DNA from: Dermatemys mawii
Lineage: Eukaryota > Chordata > Testudines > Dermatemydidae
NCBI GenBank assembly: GCA_007922305.1
Contig: ML677373.1
Span: 12,884,127-12,948,126, forward strand
Direction: 5' to 3'
DNA length: 64,000 nucleotides
Positions 38,101 through 49,639 of the stretch are shown one piece after another. The notes under the pieces are model-generated. The model was not told the DNA's origin. It made no database searches and was given only the letters and a program-made list of their open reading frames with translations. How positions within the stretch are numbered: position 1 is the stretch's first letter; each line of letters begins with the position of its first letter. A program made the position numbers and the translations under genes.

Positions 38101-41100
38101 CACTTTGGTAAATTAAGAATCTCTGAAGGACATTCTGTCTGTGAATTCAGCTGTGTTTTGCACGGTTACCCACGGTTTCCCCCTACCCAATAATAGCTGT
38201 CCTGATCTGTCAGCCTCCCCTTACTGTCCCTTTCGGAAGCTATTCATATCAGGGTGTTCTCAATCATGGGGACCCATCTCTGGAGCTTGCGTCCCACCAG
38301 AGCCAAAGTTCAGGCAACTTCAGGATACAATGTCCAGCCATGCCTTTCAGTGAGATATTGCTGTTAAGCAGACCTGAGGGTTTATTAGTTCAGTTAGTCT
38401 CACATAGAAGAGATCCATGTTTATTCTGTCAGTTTGTTTTAATTATTATCAGGATTTCAGGGACTTAGCAGTGAGCATTCATGCGACGATACAATGAAAT
38501 GGTTTCGTTAATCTGTTTATGCTAAAAATCAGCCTGTTATATGTTGGGGGATGGAATCCCCCACGATCTGAATCAGGAATATAACTGATTTTTGAATAGC
38601 TGATAATAAGTGTATCTAATAGGAGAACTTTACTATTCCTTTTCGTTTAGGTTTACCGAAACCTTCGCCATGCTGTGGTGTCCATGTACCAAACAGAAGG
38701 GCCTCTGACCTTCTACAGGGGTTTGACTCCCACTATCATCGCTATCTTTCCATATGCTGGTCTCCAGTTCTCCTTTTACAATCTCCTGCAACAATTGTAT
38801 AAATGGGTGATGCCATCCGAAGGAATGAATGCAGGTGGGTTCTTGGGACTGTGAAATACTCAGTCACAGAGGAAGAAGATGCATGGTCCAATGGTTAGGG
38901 CACTAGTCTAGAACTCAGACCTGCATTCAGTTTCTTCTCCTGTTACTGTGTGACCCTGGGCCAGTCACTTAATTTCTCTATGCCTAATTTTCCCACCAGT
39001 AAAATCCCAAATACCCTCCCTCATAGAGATGTTGTGAAGATAAATACATTAAAGACTATGAGGCACTCAGATATTGTGGTCATGAGGCCCATAGAAGTAC
39101 CATTGACACGAAGATGAACTCTCCAGTCTAGTGTATAATTTCTCAAATTGGATCACGTTTGCTTGTGCGGTGGAAAGACATTGCTGAGACAGCCTTTATT
39201 TCTTTTAATTTCAGTAATATTGTGGGGATAGGACTGTCAGTGAGTACAGGACCTCTGAAGTTGCTACCCCTCTTTGGCTAGTACATGAGGATTCATCTGG
39301 TGCAGGTTAAAGCTTCTAAGTTGTTCTAATATTGATCTCCTGCTCTTTGGCTATTCTGAGTTTTTAAGAGCATTTCATGAAAAGTGGCACCTTGACAGCC
39401 CTGGAGATGGGACCTCTATCCACCAGAGCACATACAGCGTGGGTAGCATCACTGCAAGTTACTGTTCCATCAGAGTGTTCTCAAGTAGAAAGATTTCCTC
39501 CTATGTGTGAGAGCAGCTCATTCTCAATGTTCATTCAGTCTTAGACAGCAGATTGTGATGGTAGTTTTGTGTTGTGGATACCTGCCAATTAGGACCTGAA
39601 CTAAGACTACCAAACTCCTTTTCCATTGGCCTCTACAACCGCCAGATAGTTCCAATTTATGATCTCAATCAACCTGTTCTGATTTGAACCCTCAGTTGGA
39701 GCACAAGATTCCATACCCTATTACCAGTCTCCAGTATTTTTTTCCTAGCATTGTGAAAGCTTGCCTGGTTATTGATGATAAATCCTTCTGTTATTGTTTC
39801 TTTTGTGTATTGCCATTTGACAGAGCTGCAGAATAAATCAGTCTTTAGATTAAGACTGGATATCTTTCTTAAAGATATGCCCTCACTCAAAGAAGTTGTG
39901 GAGTTGATACAAAAATTCTTGGGTGAGGTTCCATGACCTGCTTTATGCAGAAGGTGAGACCAGATTGGGGTGGGCAAACCAAGGCCCACGGGCCACATCT
40001 GGCCTGCGGGATTGTCCTGCCCGGCCCGCCTGAGCTCCCAGCTGGAGAGGCTCCCCCCAGCCCCAGCCCTGCTGTCCTGCCTCCACACCTCTCCCGGAGC
40101 CTCAGCACGCTGCGTCCAGGAGCAGCATGAGACAGTGTTCTAGCAGCATGGCTCCAGTGGGGCCTGAGCTCCTGCCACTCGGAGTGGCCTGGTAAGGGGG
40201 TGGGGCTGCAAGCTCTGGTGGGCTCCGTGGCCTCCAGGCACACTGCTTGAGCAGCATGGCAAGGGGGCTGGGGCCGGGGAGGGGGTTAGATAAGGGACAG
40301 AGAGTCCTGGGGGCAGTCAGAGGAGAGGGAGCAGGAAGGGTTGGATGGGGCAGAGCGTTGTGGGTGGGGCGCTCAGGGGACAGGAAACGGGGGTGTTGGA
40401 TAGGGCGTGGGAGTCCCGGAGGTCTGTCAGGAGGCTGGCGGGGGAGAGGTAGATATGGGTTGGGGCAGTCGGGACAGGGAGCAGGGGGCGTTGGGTAGGG
40501 TTGGGGTACTGGGAGGTGTGGCTGGGGGGGTGGGATCTTGGGAGGGGGCAGAGTACAAGGGGCAAGATGGGTCGGGGATTCTGGGTGGGGGCAGTCAGAG
40601 GCAGGAAGTGGGTAGGGGTTGGATAGGGAGCAGGGCCAGGCTGTTTGGGGAGGTATTGCTTACCTTCCATACCCTTCCCTTCATACAATTTTGAAACCAC
40701 TATGTGGCCCTCGGGCCAAAAAGTTTGCCCACCCCTGGACCAAATGATCATAATAGTCCTTCCTGGCCTTATAGTCTATGAATAAATTATTCTGATTTAC
40801 TTTCCATGATGCTTTTGTAAATCAGAACTCCTTTCTAATCCTCCATTTCCTCCATTCACTCTTATTTCCATTTCTCTGCTTTTCAGGTAATGTTAAAAAC
40901 CTCGTGTGTGGCAGCTGTGCTGGAGTTATCAGCAAAACCCTTACTTACCCTTTTGACCTCTTTAAAAAACGGTTGCAAGTGGGAGGCTTTGAGCAGGCTC
41001 GGGCAGCCTTTGGACAGGTGAGAGATGATGTGATCAGCTGGTTTTCATATGTTTAAATGTAGACCAAAAATAAACATTACCTAGAAAACTCATTACCCAG

Positions 41101-42806
41101 ATACCCTGATTTTGAACAGGGTTCTGTTTATTTCCTCTCTGGGCTACCAAAGCATTGTTGGTAGACTTGTTCACACTATACTATGTATGAGAGAATCCTC
41201 TGAATAAGCAGTCATTCCAGATAAGCAGCTACCCTGATTAGGAGATTATTTTTCCTTCTGAGTTACTGATGGCAAAACTTGATTTAGAGACTTCAAGGTG
41301 CAGAGAATCCACCATTTACACTAGTTTAAACCTGCAAATGATCCCTGCCCCATGCTGCAGAGGAAGGCAGCCCTTAGTTAGGCACCTTTAAAAATCTGAC
41401 TTTCAGTCAATAGTACAAGATAAATGCAATTTATTACATGCCCATGACTACTGTCAATCCTCTTGAGTATCCCAGCCTCGATCTATACACACAGACATAG
41501 TATACACTGCTCGGTTGGGTCATCTTCCTGAAAGGCAATTCATTCCACTAGTTTCATTTCCATCAGAAACAAAATTTGCTGAAAAGACCTGAAATTAAAT
41601 AAAATACTGTAATGAGTAAAAATAACCATAATTTTTTTTAAATCACCTGTCTTCCTAATTCTGTAATTTCTGTGTTAAACTGGTATTGAAGTTCTGCACT
41701 CTGATATTTTGTCACCCAGTTAAACTCCTTAACCAAATGCAGAATTTTTGTTAGTACTATTCTAAATAATTAGCAGTTACTGCTGTTCACTAGTGGAATG
41801 AATTGCCTTTCAGGAAGATGACCCAACTGAGCAGTGTATACTATGTCTGTGTGTATAGATCGAGGCTGGGATACTCAAGAGGATTGACAGTAGTCATGGG
41901 CATGTAATAAATTGCATTTATCTTGTACTATTGACTGAGAGTCAGATTTTTAAAGGTGCCTAACTAAGGGCTGCCTTCCTCTGCAGCATGGGGCAGGGAT
42001 CATTTGCAGGTTTAAGCTAATGTAAATGGTGGATTCTCTGCACCTTGAAGTCTCTAAATCATGTTTTGCCATCAGTAACTCAGCCAGAGATCATAGGTCT
42101 ATTAAGGAGTGAGTGGGTAAAGTTCTTTGACTTACAATGTGCAGGCAGTCAGACTGGATGATCATGATGGTTCCTTCTGGCCTAAAAATGTATGAGTAAC
42201 ATGGAACATAATACCAACACATTCTGAAGCAGTTGCTCTGTAAACTCTGTAGCATGAATAGTGCATGAGGTGTGGTATAAAGGATTTCCTGTCATTCTGT
42301 TGGCGTGTAAGCTGTTGTTGATAATGGTAAATGTTGTAATCTGTGGCTATGGTGCCTGCATCTACAAATCAGTGTACACTCAGATTGAATCTCTAATGCT
42401 GTCAATTAGTCATAGTGAATATCTCTAGAATCTCCACTGTATGTATCTAACATACATTTTTGATACAGCCTTTGGCTTTCTTTCAAGTCCTCTGACTCCC
42501 TTTCTGGGATGTGTGGAATATTACAGAGGTTTCTGAGAGAATCCTGCCCAGGTGAACTGAGTTTATGCTGTTGCTCTCTTTACCCTCTCAACTCTTCTCC
42601 CCCAGGTGCGGACATACAAGGGTTTAATGGACTGTGCTGAGCAGATTGTGCGAGAGGAGGGGCCTGTTGGATTGTTTAAGGGACTTTCTCCCAGCTTGCT
42701 GAAGGCTGCTCTCTCTACTGGCTTCACCTTCTTCTGGTATGAGTTCTTCTGCAACCTGCTGTATGCCTTGAAGGACACTGGCAGCACTAAGGGGCAGGAG
42801 GGCTAA
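34977..42806 (+). CDS. SLC25A19: SLC25A19, mitochondrial thiamine pyrophosphate carrier (complete, six coding exons, 324 aa)
   Basis: Mitochondrial carrier family protein of the inner membrane that imports thiamine pyrophosphate, the cofactor of pyruvate, oxoglutarate and branched-chain keto acid dehydrogenases. Coding exons 34977-35108, 35658-35813, 36517-36687, 38651-38834, 40887-41017 and 42606-42806 join in frame with GT-AG sites to 324 residues (human 320). The three tandem carrier repeats are visible through their P-x-D-x-x-[KR] signatures: PLDVIK at residues 35-40, PLDTLR at 138-143 and PFDLFK at 236-241. Also recognisable are [28 protein letters not shown] and [14 protein letters not shown]. 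No cleavable presequence is seen, as is usual for this family. The start follows a short 5' UTR exon segment and begins MVGYDPK, as in orthologues. Confidence 0.97.
35658..35813 (+). CDS. SLC25A19: SLC25A19 coding exon 2, residues 45-96
   Basis: Acceptor TTTTTCAG and donor GTAAGC flank 52 codons, [10 protein letters not shown] to VSYGAVQ. It includes [11 protein letters not shown], the matrix-helix motif that follows the first signature. Confidence 0.96.
35990..36240 (+). repeat. MIR-like CORE SINE
   Basis: GTAGAGCAGTGGACCAAGAG, GAGTGTGTCACTTATCTTTC and GTTGTTGTGAAGCTTAATTC follow the MIR order. It lies in SLC25A19 intron 2, with an internal short tandem repeat (TACTCATACTGATAATGA) near 36125-36165. 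Confidence 0.55.
36517..36687 (+). CDS. SLC25A19: SLC25A19 coding exon 3, residues 97-153
   Basis: Acceptor TCTCTGTAAG and donor GTATGA flank 57 codons. It includes [20 protein letters not shown], that is, the start of repeat 2 and the second carrier signature. Confidence 0.96.
36996..37600 (-). repeat. CR1 LINE 3' fragment in SLC25A19 intron 3
   Basis: Reads ATAGGGCTGGAAAGGACCTT and GAGGTCATCTAGTCCAGCCC, then CCTCCAGTGATGGGGATTCC and AGTTTTTCCTAATATCTAAT, a recognisable antisense CR1 tail and end of ORF2. Heavily mutated, with no intact ORF. Confidence 0.8.
38651..38834 (+). CDS. SLC25A19: SLC25A19 coding exon 4, residues 154-215
   Basis: Acceptor TTTCGTTTAG and donor GTGGGT; 184 bp, ending one base into the Gly215 codon. 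It contains [20 protein letters not shown], the repeat 2 matrix helix and following membrane helix. Confidence 0.95.
38880..39105 (+). repeat. MIR-like CORE SINE
   Basis: GCATGGTCCAATGGTTAGGG (tRNA-like head), GTGTGACCCTGGGCCAGTCA (core) and GATGTTGTGAAGATAAATAC (tail). SLC25A19 intron 4. Confidence 0.7.
39966..40737 (+). mobile_element. hAT-like element (772 bp) with a G-rich degenerate tandem interior
   Basis: It begins TGGGGTGGGCAAACCAAGG and ends AAGTTTGCCCACCCCTG. Flanks GACCAGAT (39958-39965) and GACCAAAT (40738-40745) differ at one base. It was inserted into a CR1-like repeat whose halves read on either side. The interior from about 40240 to 40650 is a G-rich array. SLC25A19 intron 4. 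Confidence 0.85.
40887..41017 (+). CDS. SLC25A19: SLC25A19 coding exon 5, residues 215-258
   Basis: Acceptor CTGCTTTTCAG and donor GTGAGA; 131 bp. It encodes the third signature in [20 protein letters not shown]. The phase matches exon 4 (1 + 2 bases of a GGT codon). Confidence 0.95.
41258..41552 (+). repeat. Left arm of a 295-bp inverted repeat in SLC25A19 intron 5
   Basis: Pairs with 41789-42083 in opposite orientation without gaps. I count five mismatches by eye, about 98% identity. The arm runs from CTGAGTTACTGATGG to CATTCCACTAGT and lies between SLC25A19 coding exons 5 and 6. Its sequence resembles a CR1-associated turtle repeat (CCCCATGCTGCAGAGGAAGG). Confidence 0.93.
41789..42083 (-). 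repeat. Right arm of the 295-bp inverted repeat; continues into a CR1-like tail to about 42195
   Basis: Reverse complement of 41258-41552, separated from it by 236 bp (41553-41788). Beyond 42083 the sequence continues as a CR1-like tail (GGATGATCATGATGGTTCCT, then TCTGGCCTAAAAATGTATGA), which the left arm lacks. The right arm is therefore probably the parent copy and the left arm an inverted partial duplication. Confidence 0.9.
42606..42806 (+). CDS. SLC25A19: SLC25A19 coding exon 6 with stop, residues 259-324
   Basis: Acceptor TCTCCCCCAG; 67 codons including TAA at 42804-42806. It encodes [20 protein letters not shown] and the last membrane helix. The C-terminal tail ([11 protein letters not shown]) differs from mammals, which is usual for this variable end. 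No AATAAA was seen in the following 2.3 kb, so the 3' end is undefined. Confidence 0.96.
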   Translation: MRTYKGLMDCAEQIVREEGPVGLFKGLSPSLLKAALSTGFTFFWYEFFCNLLYALKDTGSTKGQEG

Positions 42807-45800
42807 AGAGGCAGGACTCATCAGCTGCCGTTATTCTGTGGAGGAGTAAGACTAGTGGCCTCATTGTCACATGGAGTTGGGGGGAATGACTCCTCCCTGC
42901 CAGGGCTCTGAAAACACAAGTCCTCTAGCTTTGGAGGAAAGATCTGTTTGGAACAAAACCAAAGGAGCAGGTGACTGCAGCTTCTGTTGAGGACACTGAG
43001 CCCTGGCATACACTGATCATCTTCTATCGTATCTCCTATAGTATCCGCATTCATTTTGGGAGAAGGGGTTTTATAAAAACCTAATGCTACCACCCATCTG
43101 GCTACCACCCATCTTCATGCTCTGAAGAGGCATCTGATCAAATGTGTGAAATCCTTCAAATCCATCTGGCTTAGCTAGTGCCATTCAGCTAGTGCCAAAT
43201 GATGCCACATCTGCAAAGCTTCAACTCTCTGCTTAGGGCCTGTCCATTTGCTGCGTATTCTCATCTCCCTGCAGTACAGGTAACCCCTTCCTTATTCTGC
43301 ATGAACACCTGTCTTCTCTTTGCCATTAACATTTACCTGCTCCACATCTTCAGCTACCTTAAACATAGCGTCATCTAGCAATGTTTATGCCAACCCTGAT
43401 TTGCTTTCTCACTACAAGTGGCAAGCTTACTTTTGTTTTACAAGTGTCCCTTATTCTGCTTGTGAATTCAGCTGTGGGCCTCTTAGGGTTCTGCTTTGGT
43501 AGTGTAATGCTCTTACAAACAGGTCTGCAGCTCTAATGCTGTTTGCTCTCAGGAGGGTCTCTCAATGCACAAAACCCATTCTTGCTTCACTCTGACATAT
43601 TGGGGCTCTGCTTTGCTATTAGATTTTCATGACTGAACAGATGCTATAAAGATTTTTTTTAACCTACCTTAAAATAATGAAGACAGTACTGTGGAAATCA
43701 GTGACTCTTTGGTCATAGAGAGCCAAGGAATTGCTGAGCACCTGATATAGTTGGGAGATTAATTCTTTGAACTGAGGCTTGAGAGAGACCTGAGAACTGC
43801 CAGATAGACTGAGAGAAATGACATGGTTGCTCTGTGGAGGGCATTTGGAGCAGATCTTCCTCCCTGGAAATATTTCCAAGCCCTCGTGTAGGTTAAATGA
43901 TATTCTAAACCTGTCACAGTCCGTTATCTGGACTGAAGGGCAAAGAAGCTTCAGGAGTTTGGAGTTTTGTGTACAGTTTGTTTTTGTTTTTAATTTTTCT
44001 GAAGCAGCCTGGTGAGCCTCCATCTGCACAAGGAGGGAATGAATGGGCAGAGAGCCTCCACACTGATTCTGGTTTATTGCACACTGGGGTGTTGATCATA
44101 CATGTGATGGGTCTTTATATGATCATTTAGCTGGTGGGGAAGGAATTTAGTGGCCTCTGTAGTAGAATTTAAAGACAAACCATGATAGACTGTCATTTCC
44201 CCTCAAACTCAATATCTGTGCCAATCACTACTCTCTAAACATGAGTCACATCATAAGGAGGGGAAGTGGCTAAAAATTAGAGTATTGATTCCCCTTATGT
44301 AAAGGAGAGAGATACTGGTTTAATACAAAGAATTAGCAAGATGGGTCTTATTTTGCTATTGTTGAGTTTTGCAGGATCAGTACATTTGGGTTATATTCCC
44401 TAGAAACGGATAAATTAAGAGATGGAAAAGATCCATTAGGTCCCCTTGTTCCTCTCACCTGCAATGCAGGGTTGTTGTTTTTGACTGTATCCTGCCTTCA
44501 GTCCAGTTTCCAGTGACTCAATCAATAGGGCTTGCACCACTTCCCTCATGAGACTATGCCACAGTCTAACTGGTGGCAATTGCTGGAATTTTATTCTAAT
44601 GTAATCCTATCAGTGAGGATTTGCTTTACCTGAAATTCACCCCATAAGCGGCTCAGCAATTGCATTTGTTTATATCGTAGTGCCTTTTATCATCTGGGTA
44701 AAGCAAAGCATTTTACTAAGCAAAGTACAATATACTAATAATACAGTAGCTGTCATGGAATCCACAACAGTTGCCACCTAGCCTTGGCCATTGGATCATC
44801 TATGTGCAAATACTGCAACGAACACTTTCCAATAGCATGTGTATTATTTCCAATAGCACTGATTACCTGAACTCATGTACAGTAACATTCGTCTCTGATT
44901 GTTTGCACAGATCCGTATTGGGTACTTCAGTGAGAAAAACTAATGTTCTACAATTGATTATTGAAGTGGGTTATTTTCCCCTTTGATTTTAAGCCTCCTC
45001 TGCAGCATTTCTAGCCATCATGTGAATGGATCTTTTGTGAATTCAGTACACTTAAGGCTTCTGACCAGCTGTGTGTTTTCACAATATATGTTAAAACGTG
45101 TGCCTGTCTCTAAAGAGAGGAAAGAAAACATTAAATATTTATATTATGTTCCTGTCTGGCTTTTCCTTTCATCTCTTTGCAAATACTCAAACCATGTACA
45201 TGATGGGGCGATGCAGTTGGATCATATTGGACAAACACCCTCTAACAAGGGCCTGATCTTGCTTCCGTTGCAGTGAGATCCAGGCTTATGAATTCTACTG
45301 CAGATGCAACCGTATTTTTAATTAGAATTCCAAAGTTTCTGGGCTTAGTCACTAGAGGGCACCGTTGCCGCAACCACAAAGCAGGAGATGGCTTCCGTGC
45401 TTAGATATCCAATACTGCACAATAACTAGTGATTGTCCAAATAGATTTACACAAGTTTGATCATTCCACTGTGTGAGAGTTAAAGCAGCAGATGTTTGAC
45501 CTACTTCCCCAATCTCTGTGGTAGACAAGTTCAGACTTAGCACACAGTGTTGCAGAATGTTATTAAAAGCTGTTACTAATTCTTCATTCACTAAAGCTGC
45601 TTGCTAGTTTCAAGAGTATGCTTGTTCTACTTTCTATAAATATGCTAATACTAAAGAGTAGTGACCATCATTCATTACACATTAAGCACATGGTAACTTT
45701 GGAGCATAAAACCTTTTGAGCACCTACTCTTTTGAGACCTTGTTAAAGGGAGCACGTTCCCTCTTTCTCTTTATTCTTTTAGAGCTCATATATTTTTCCC

Positions 45801-46212
45801 CTTCTTAAATTCTTCAAATGTCTTTTCCTACATTGCAAGTAAAACCCAAGTGGCAAGACCTGAGCAGTTCTGCTCCAGCATACTCATCAGGTAGCTTATC
45901 TTGGAGAGGGAGGGGAAAATAGAAGAGAAAATAGATTTCAGTTTCATGCTTCTGAAGCGCACTTATAAACTGTGAGGGAAAATACAAAAGCAAGAATAAG
46001 AAGTTCAGCTCTTTGTTTATGAGCAAACCCCAGACTTCCAAGCTAACAGAGGAGAATCTGAAGCTTTTTCTTCCTGAAAAGAGGAAAAGTGTAACCATCA
46101 GCTTCAAGCACATGAACTGATCTGAAAGTTACCACCATGTGGTGTCTGCTTGGAGGTACATGAGGCCTGTTGGACATAGGCTTGCCCAGTTCACAGTGAG
46201 TAGTTTTTCATG

Positions 46213-46476
46213 CAGGGCTGGCCTTACCGTGAAGTGAACTGAGGCAGTTGCCTCAGGTGCCAAACTTTGCGGGGAGGGATGGGGGCGTAGAGTGTAGAAA
46301 GTTATCTGCTGCTGGTGCATATGTATTCTCTCTGCTCTAGATGCACAGAGATGGTGCAGTGTTGTGCTGGAGGAAGGAGGGCACAAGAGACCTTTCAAAA
46401 GTTTTGGTTGAAGTGAGGGGCATGGTGGTGTCATTTGAGCTCCCCGCCTCAGGTGCCAAAATGTTGTGGGCCAGCC
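46213..46476. mobile_element. Short DNA-element remnant
   Basis: CAGGGCTGGCCTTACCG at the left and TTGTGGGCCAGCC at the right are inverted ends; GCCTCAGGTGCCAAA occurs twice inside (near 46250 and 46446). Confidence 0.5.
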
Positions 46477-47257
46477 ATGTTTTCATGTGTCATCATCATA
46501 ACCACTAGTGAAAACATTATCATGCTAGTAGTGCCAACAGACAGGCCAAAGGTTGAGTGCACCATAGAGTGGGAAGGACTCGCATGTCTAGGAAGTAGAT
46601 CCCTACAGGGCAGGAGTGGGGCACATTTTCGGGACACTGTGGGGAATCTGCACTGCAGCTTCTTTTGCTGTACTATACCTGTCCTGCATTTAAACAGGGC
46701 TGCAGCCTTTTGCTAGGGCTAAGTTCACACAGAAAAGTCAAAAGATTGTATAGTCAAAACCTAATGTTAAAATAGAGCTGGGGACGAAGATCTCTTCTGA
46801 CTGGGAGACAACAGTCTGAGTGAGAGGAAAACAGGCACACTCTGACCCCCCCACCTCCACTATATAAGAAAAAGACCCCAAAATCAGGCCTGATCCTATA
46901 AAATCGGAACATGTGGTCACCCTACACTCCCCCAAGTCGTAGGATGATGAAAGAGAGAGGAAACGGGGATGCAACGAAAGAGATGGATAGGTGAATGCAG
47001 AAGGTTGCGTAAATCCTGGTTCTTCCAGGCGGTGGCGCTGCGGTTTCAGCACCCCCAAGTCCCTCCGCCCCTTGGCTTGCTGCTAGGAAATGACCTAAGA
47101 GGAAACCCGCAGGTTTGCAGTGGAAAGAATCCGTCTGGTGGCAATCACTGACCCAAAGAAGCTGAAAAGTAAGAGCAGCAGCTGGGAGTTTCCGCCTGAT
47201 CCTGCCAGCTGAGGTCTCGCAGGGCGCTTTCCTGGTGGAGGGGCGAGTGCATGAAGG

Positions 47258-47386
47258 ATGCCCATCTTGCATTTGCATTCAATGCTTGAGCTTCTGCCTT
47301 TCCTGCTTCTGGTGCTGCTGTTCTTGGCGCTGGGTTTCTTCCTGATCTATCTCCAAAAGCCCGAACCTGAAAGCAAGAAGAATTAG
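47258..47386 (+). CDS. Candidate small single-pass membrane protein ORF (42 aa, or 34 aa from the second ATG)
   Basis: Not recognised as any known gene. An ORF starts at ATG 47258 (A at -3) or in frame at ATG 47282 and stops at TAG 47384-47386; an in-frame stop lies just upstream at 47252-47254. From 47282 the product begins MLELLP, continues with about 20 mostly Leu/Phe/Val residues, then IYLQKPEP and a Lys-rich end SKKN, as in single-pass micropeptides with a short basic cytosolic tail. A 12-codon overlapping ORF starts at 47251. An octamer ATTTGCAT sits at 47271-47278, and the 200 bp upstream are richer in CpG than their surroundings, so this could also be an untranslated exon of MIF4GD, 6 kb downstream. 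The size is within chance. Confidence 0.3.
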   Translation: MPILHLHSMLELLPFLLLVLLFLALGFFLIYLQKPEPESKKN

Positions 47387-48249
47387 GGGTAGGGGCGGTT
47401 CTTCTCTATGCAAAGAAGGCACCAAAGATGCGAGCGCTCGAGTCCTGAAAAAAACTCTCCAGGAGAGTGAAGAGAAAAGCCGGAGCAGGTTGGTGACATT
47501 TGCAAATCTGTCAGGGCTAGACTGCTCTGGTTAGTTTCAGAACAAACTTTTGCCTCTTGGGTGGAGCAGCAATTATTTTTCAAGCCGGGACATTGCTGAC
47601 TTTCTCGACTGCTGTCCTGCTATTAAAGCAAACCAAACACCTAATTCCTTGGTCCTGTTCTAGGCTGTTTCAGTACATATTTTGTTTGTTATTTTTTTCT
47701 AGTCCAGGAAGAGAGTTTGTAATTTAATGGTGACCATAATTTGAGGCAATTTTTCTGGAGTTTTTGAGGCCCAAAGTCACTTTTCTCTTAACTAGCTAAT
47801 CTAGATAGATAAATTCCTAAAAACGGGTGATAGGGCAGACATAATTGTGTTTATGCTTGAAATTTACATTAATATCTGGATCTTCCCCACCCCTCCTGCT
47901 GACAAACAATGGGAAAGTGTTCCCCCACTGTAAATTAATATATGGGTGGCTGTTTAGATACCATGGGGATGGGGTTCCTTCTTAAAAGGTAAATGGATAG
48001 AGACACACACTCTTAAATTGTGTTATGAAGTATATCAACCAGCCCACAGCAAGTTCTGGATATTTAACCCCTCCTCTCATGGCGGACCTTCAACCCCACT
48101 ACAGCACTATCACCAACCACACTCATACACATTGTATATAACCTAGTCCTGGCAAGGGGAAAATCTTGACTCCGTGTTCTATCTTGGGTATTCATGGCTC
48201 TCATTACCAAAGTATCTAAACACCTCACAATTTTAATGTTTTTTTCCTC

Positions 48250-48385
48250 AACACCCCTATGAGGCAGGACAGTGCTATTATCCCCATTTTACAGATGGGG
48301 GAACTGAGGCACAGAGAGAGCCTGTAGTAGAGCAGGAAGTTGAACCCAGGTCTCCCAAGTCTCTGGCTAGCATCCAAACCACTGG
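48250..48385 (-). repeat. MIR-like CORE SINE, reversed
   Basis: CCATTTTACAGATGGGGGAA, CTGAGGCACAGAGAG and GAACCCAGGTCTCC are the reverse of a MIR-type SINE. Confidence 0.6.
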
Positions 48386-48570
48386 GACTATCCTTCCTCT
48401 CTTTTGTAGTGGTTTTAGTTGGATTTGGAAACTTTAATGTTGGGAGAGCCCTGTTATACTGCCCTACTGTTTTTCCTGCCCACATGTCAGGAGATGAGCA
48501 CCAGGATTTGGGGAGGGTATTAATAGTCAGTCACTTGAGCGAGGGAACTTCAATCCTATTGCTTGCTCTT

Positions 48571-48867
48571 AGGGCATGTCTACACTTACCCCGGGAATGA
48601 TCGATCCAGCGGCGGTTGATTTATCGCGTCTAGTGAAGATGCGATAAATCGAGCGCTCTCCCATCAACTCTGGTACTTCACTGGAGTGAGACACATAGGC
48701 GGAGTCGATGGGGGAGCGTCAGCAGTCAACCTACTGCAGTGAAAACATTGCGGTGAGTATCTCTAAGTACATTGACTTCAGCTACACTATTTTAGTAGCT
48801 GAAGTTGCGTAACTTAGACCAACTTAGTTCGTCCCTTCCGCACCCCACCCCAGTGTAGACTGGGCCT
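48571..48867 (+). mobile_element. Palindromic non-autonomous DNA element, copy 3
   Basis: Ends AGGGCATGTCTACACTT and CAGTGTAGACTGGGCCT (inverted repeats). It shares the hairpins of copy 1 with a different sequence: TTTATCGCG.../CGATAAA, ACTCTGGT.../CACTGGAGT and CTTCAGCTAC.../GTAGCTGAAG. A second subfamily together with copy 4. Confidence 0.8.
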
Positions 48868-49639
48868 TACTGTTTGTATGGAGCCTTCACTGAGCTCTCA
48901 TGTGGGGAGGCCGGTATCAGACTGACAGGACATAGTGGGGAGTAGTGGAGGTGGGGCTCCCACAGCAGTATTTTTAAAATATGCCATGGAACCAGCAGCA
49001 AACTGAGTTGCCCAGGACTGTTTCAAATGTACCAAGTCCTGTGTTTTATCCTGCTCCTCCCCAGCAGCCATATAATGACTCTTCTGTGATGGGTAAAGGA
49101 TCTTCAGGGACAGATGAAACATGTTACTGGTGGGGTCACTTATCTTCTTAAGTTGAGTTATTTTCTCCTAGGCTTCTAAGGACCTCTGATCCAGGCCTGG
49201 GAAGCTCAGTGTTTGGGTGTGGGGTAGGCAGGGGTAATTCCAGGAGCTCATCTCCCCACTTCCTTGTGGCAGCATTAAACTTATGAAGATGCAGTGTGCG
49301 GAGTGATGTGCTTCTGGCCATGTCAGAAGCCCACGTGCTGGGGCTGGTAAGTGGCTTCACTCTGCACTCAGCTGACAGCTCATCCCCATTTGGAGTGGTG
49401 AGACCCTCCTATTCTCCAGAAGCCTGAGCAGGCTCAGATGAAGCTGAGTGCTTTGTACAGACAGTAGAAGTGCTGGGCCTTCTCTCCAGCCAACCCAGCT
49501 CTCATCACACATCCTCTGAAATACTCTCATCCTCTTCTTTCTGGAGAATGAGCAGCAACGGTGCTCTGGCCCAGCTGTCTTGGTGGGAGACAGAGGGAGA
49601 GAGGACCAAGAGAGAATAAATGTGACTGAGTCTTTAGAG

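Noticed and set aside
39887..40751. ORFs of up to 144 codons
   Set aside because: They lie in the G-rich interior of a hAT-like element; Gly- or Pro-rich products and no start or domain.
46738..47278. Minus-strand ORFs of 106 and 118 codons opposite the small ORF
   Set aside because: No recognisable domain; they overlap the CpG-enriched patch and lack a good start context.
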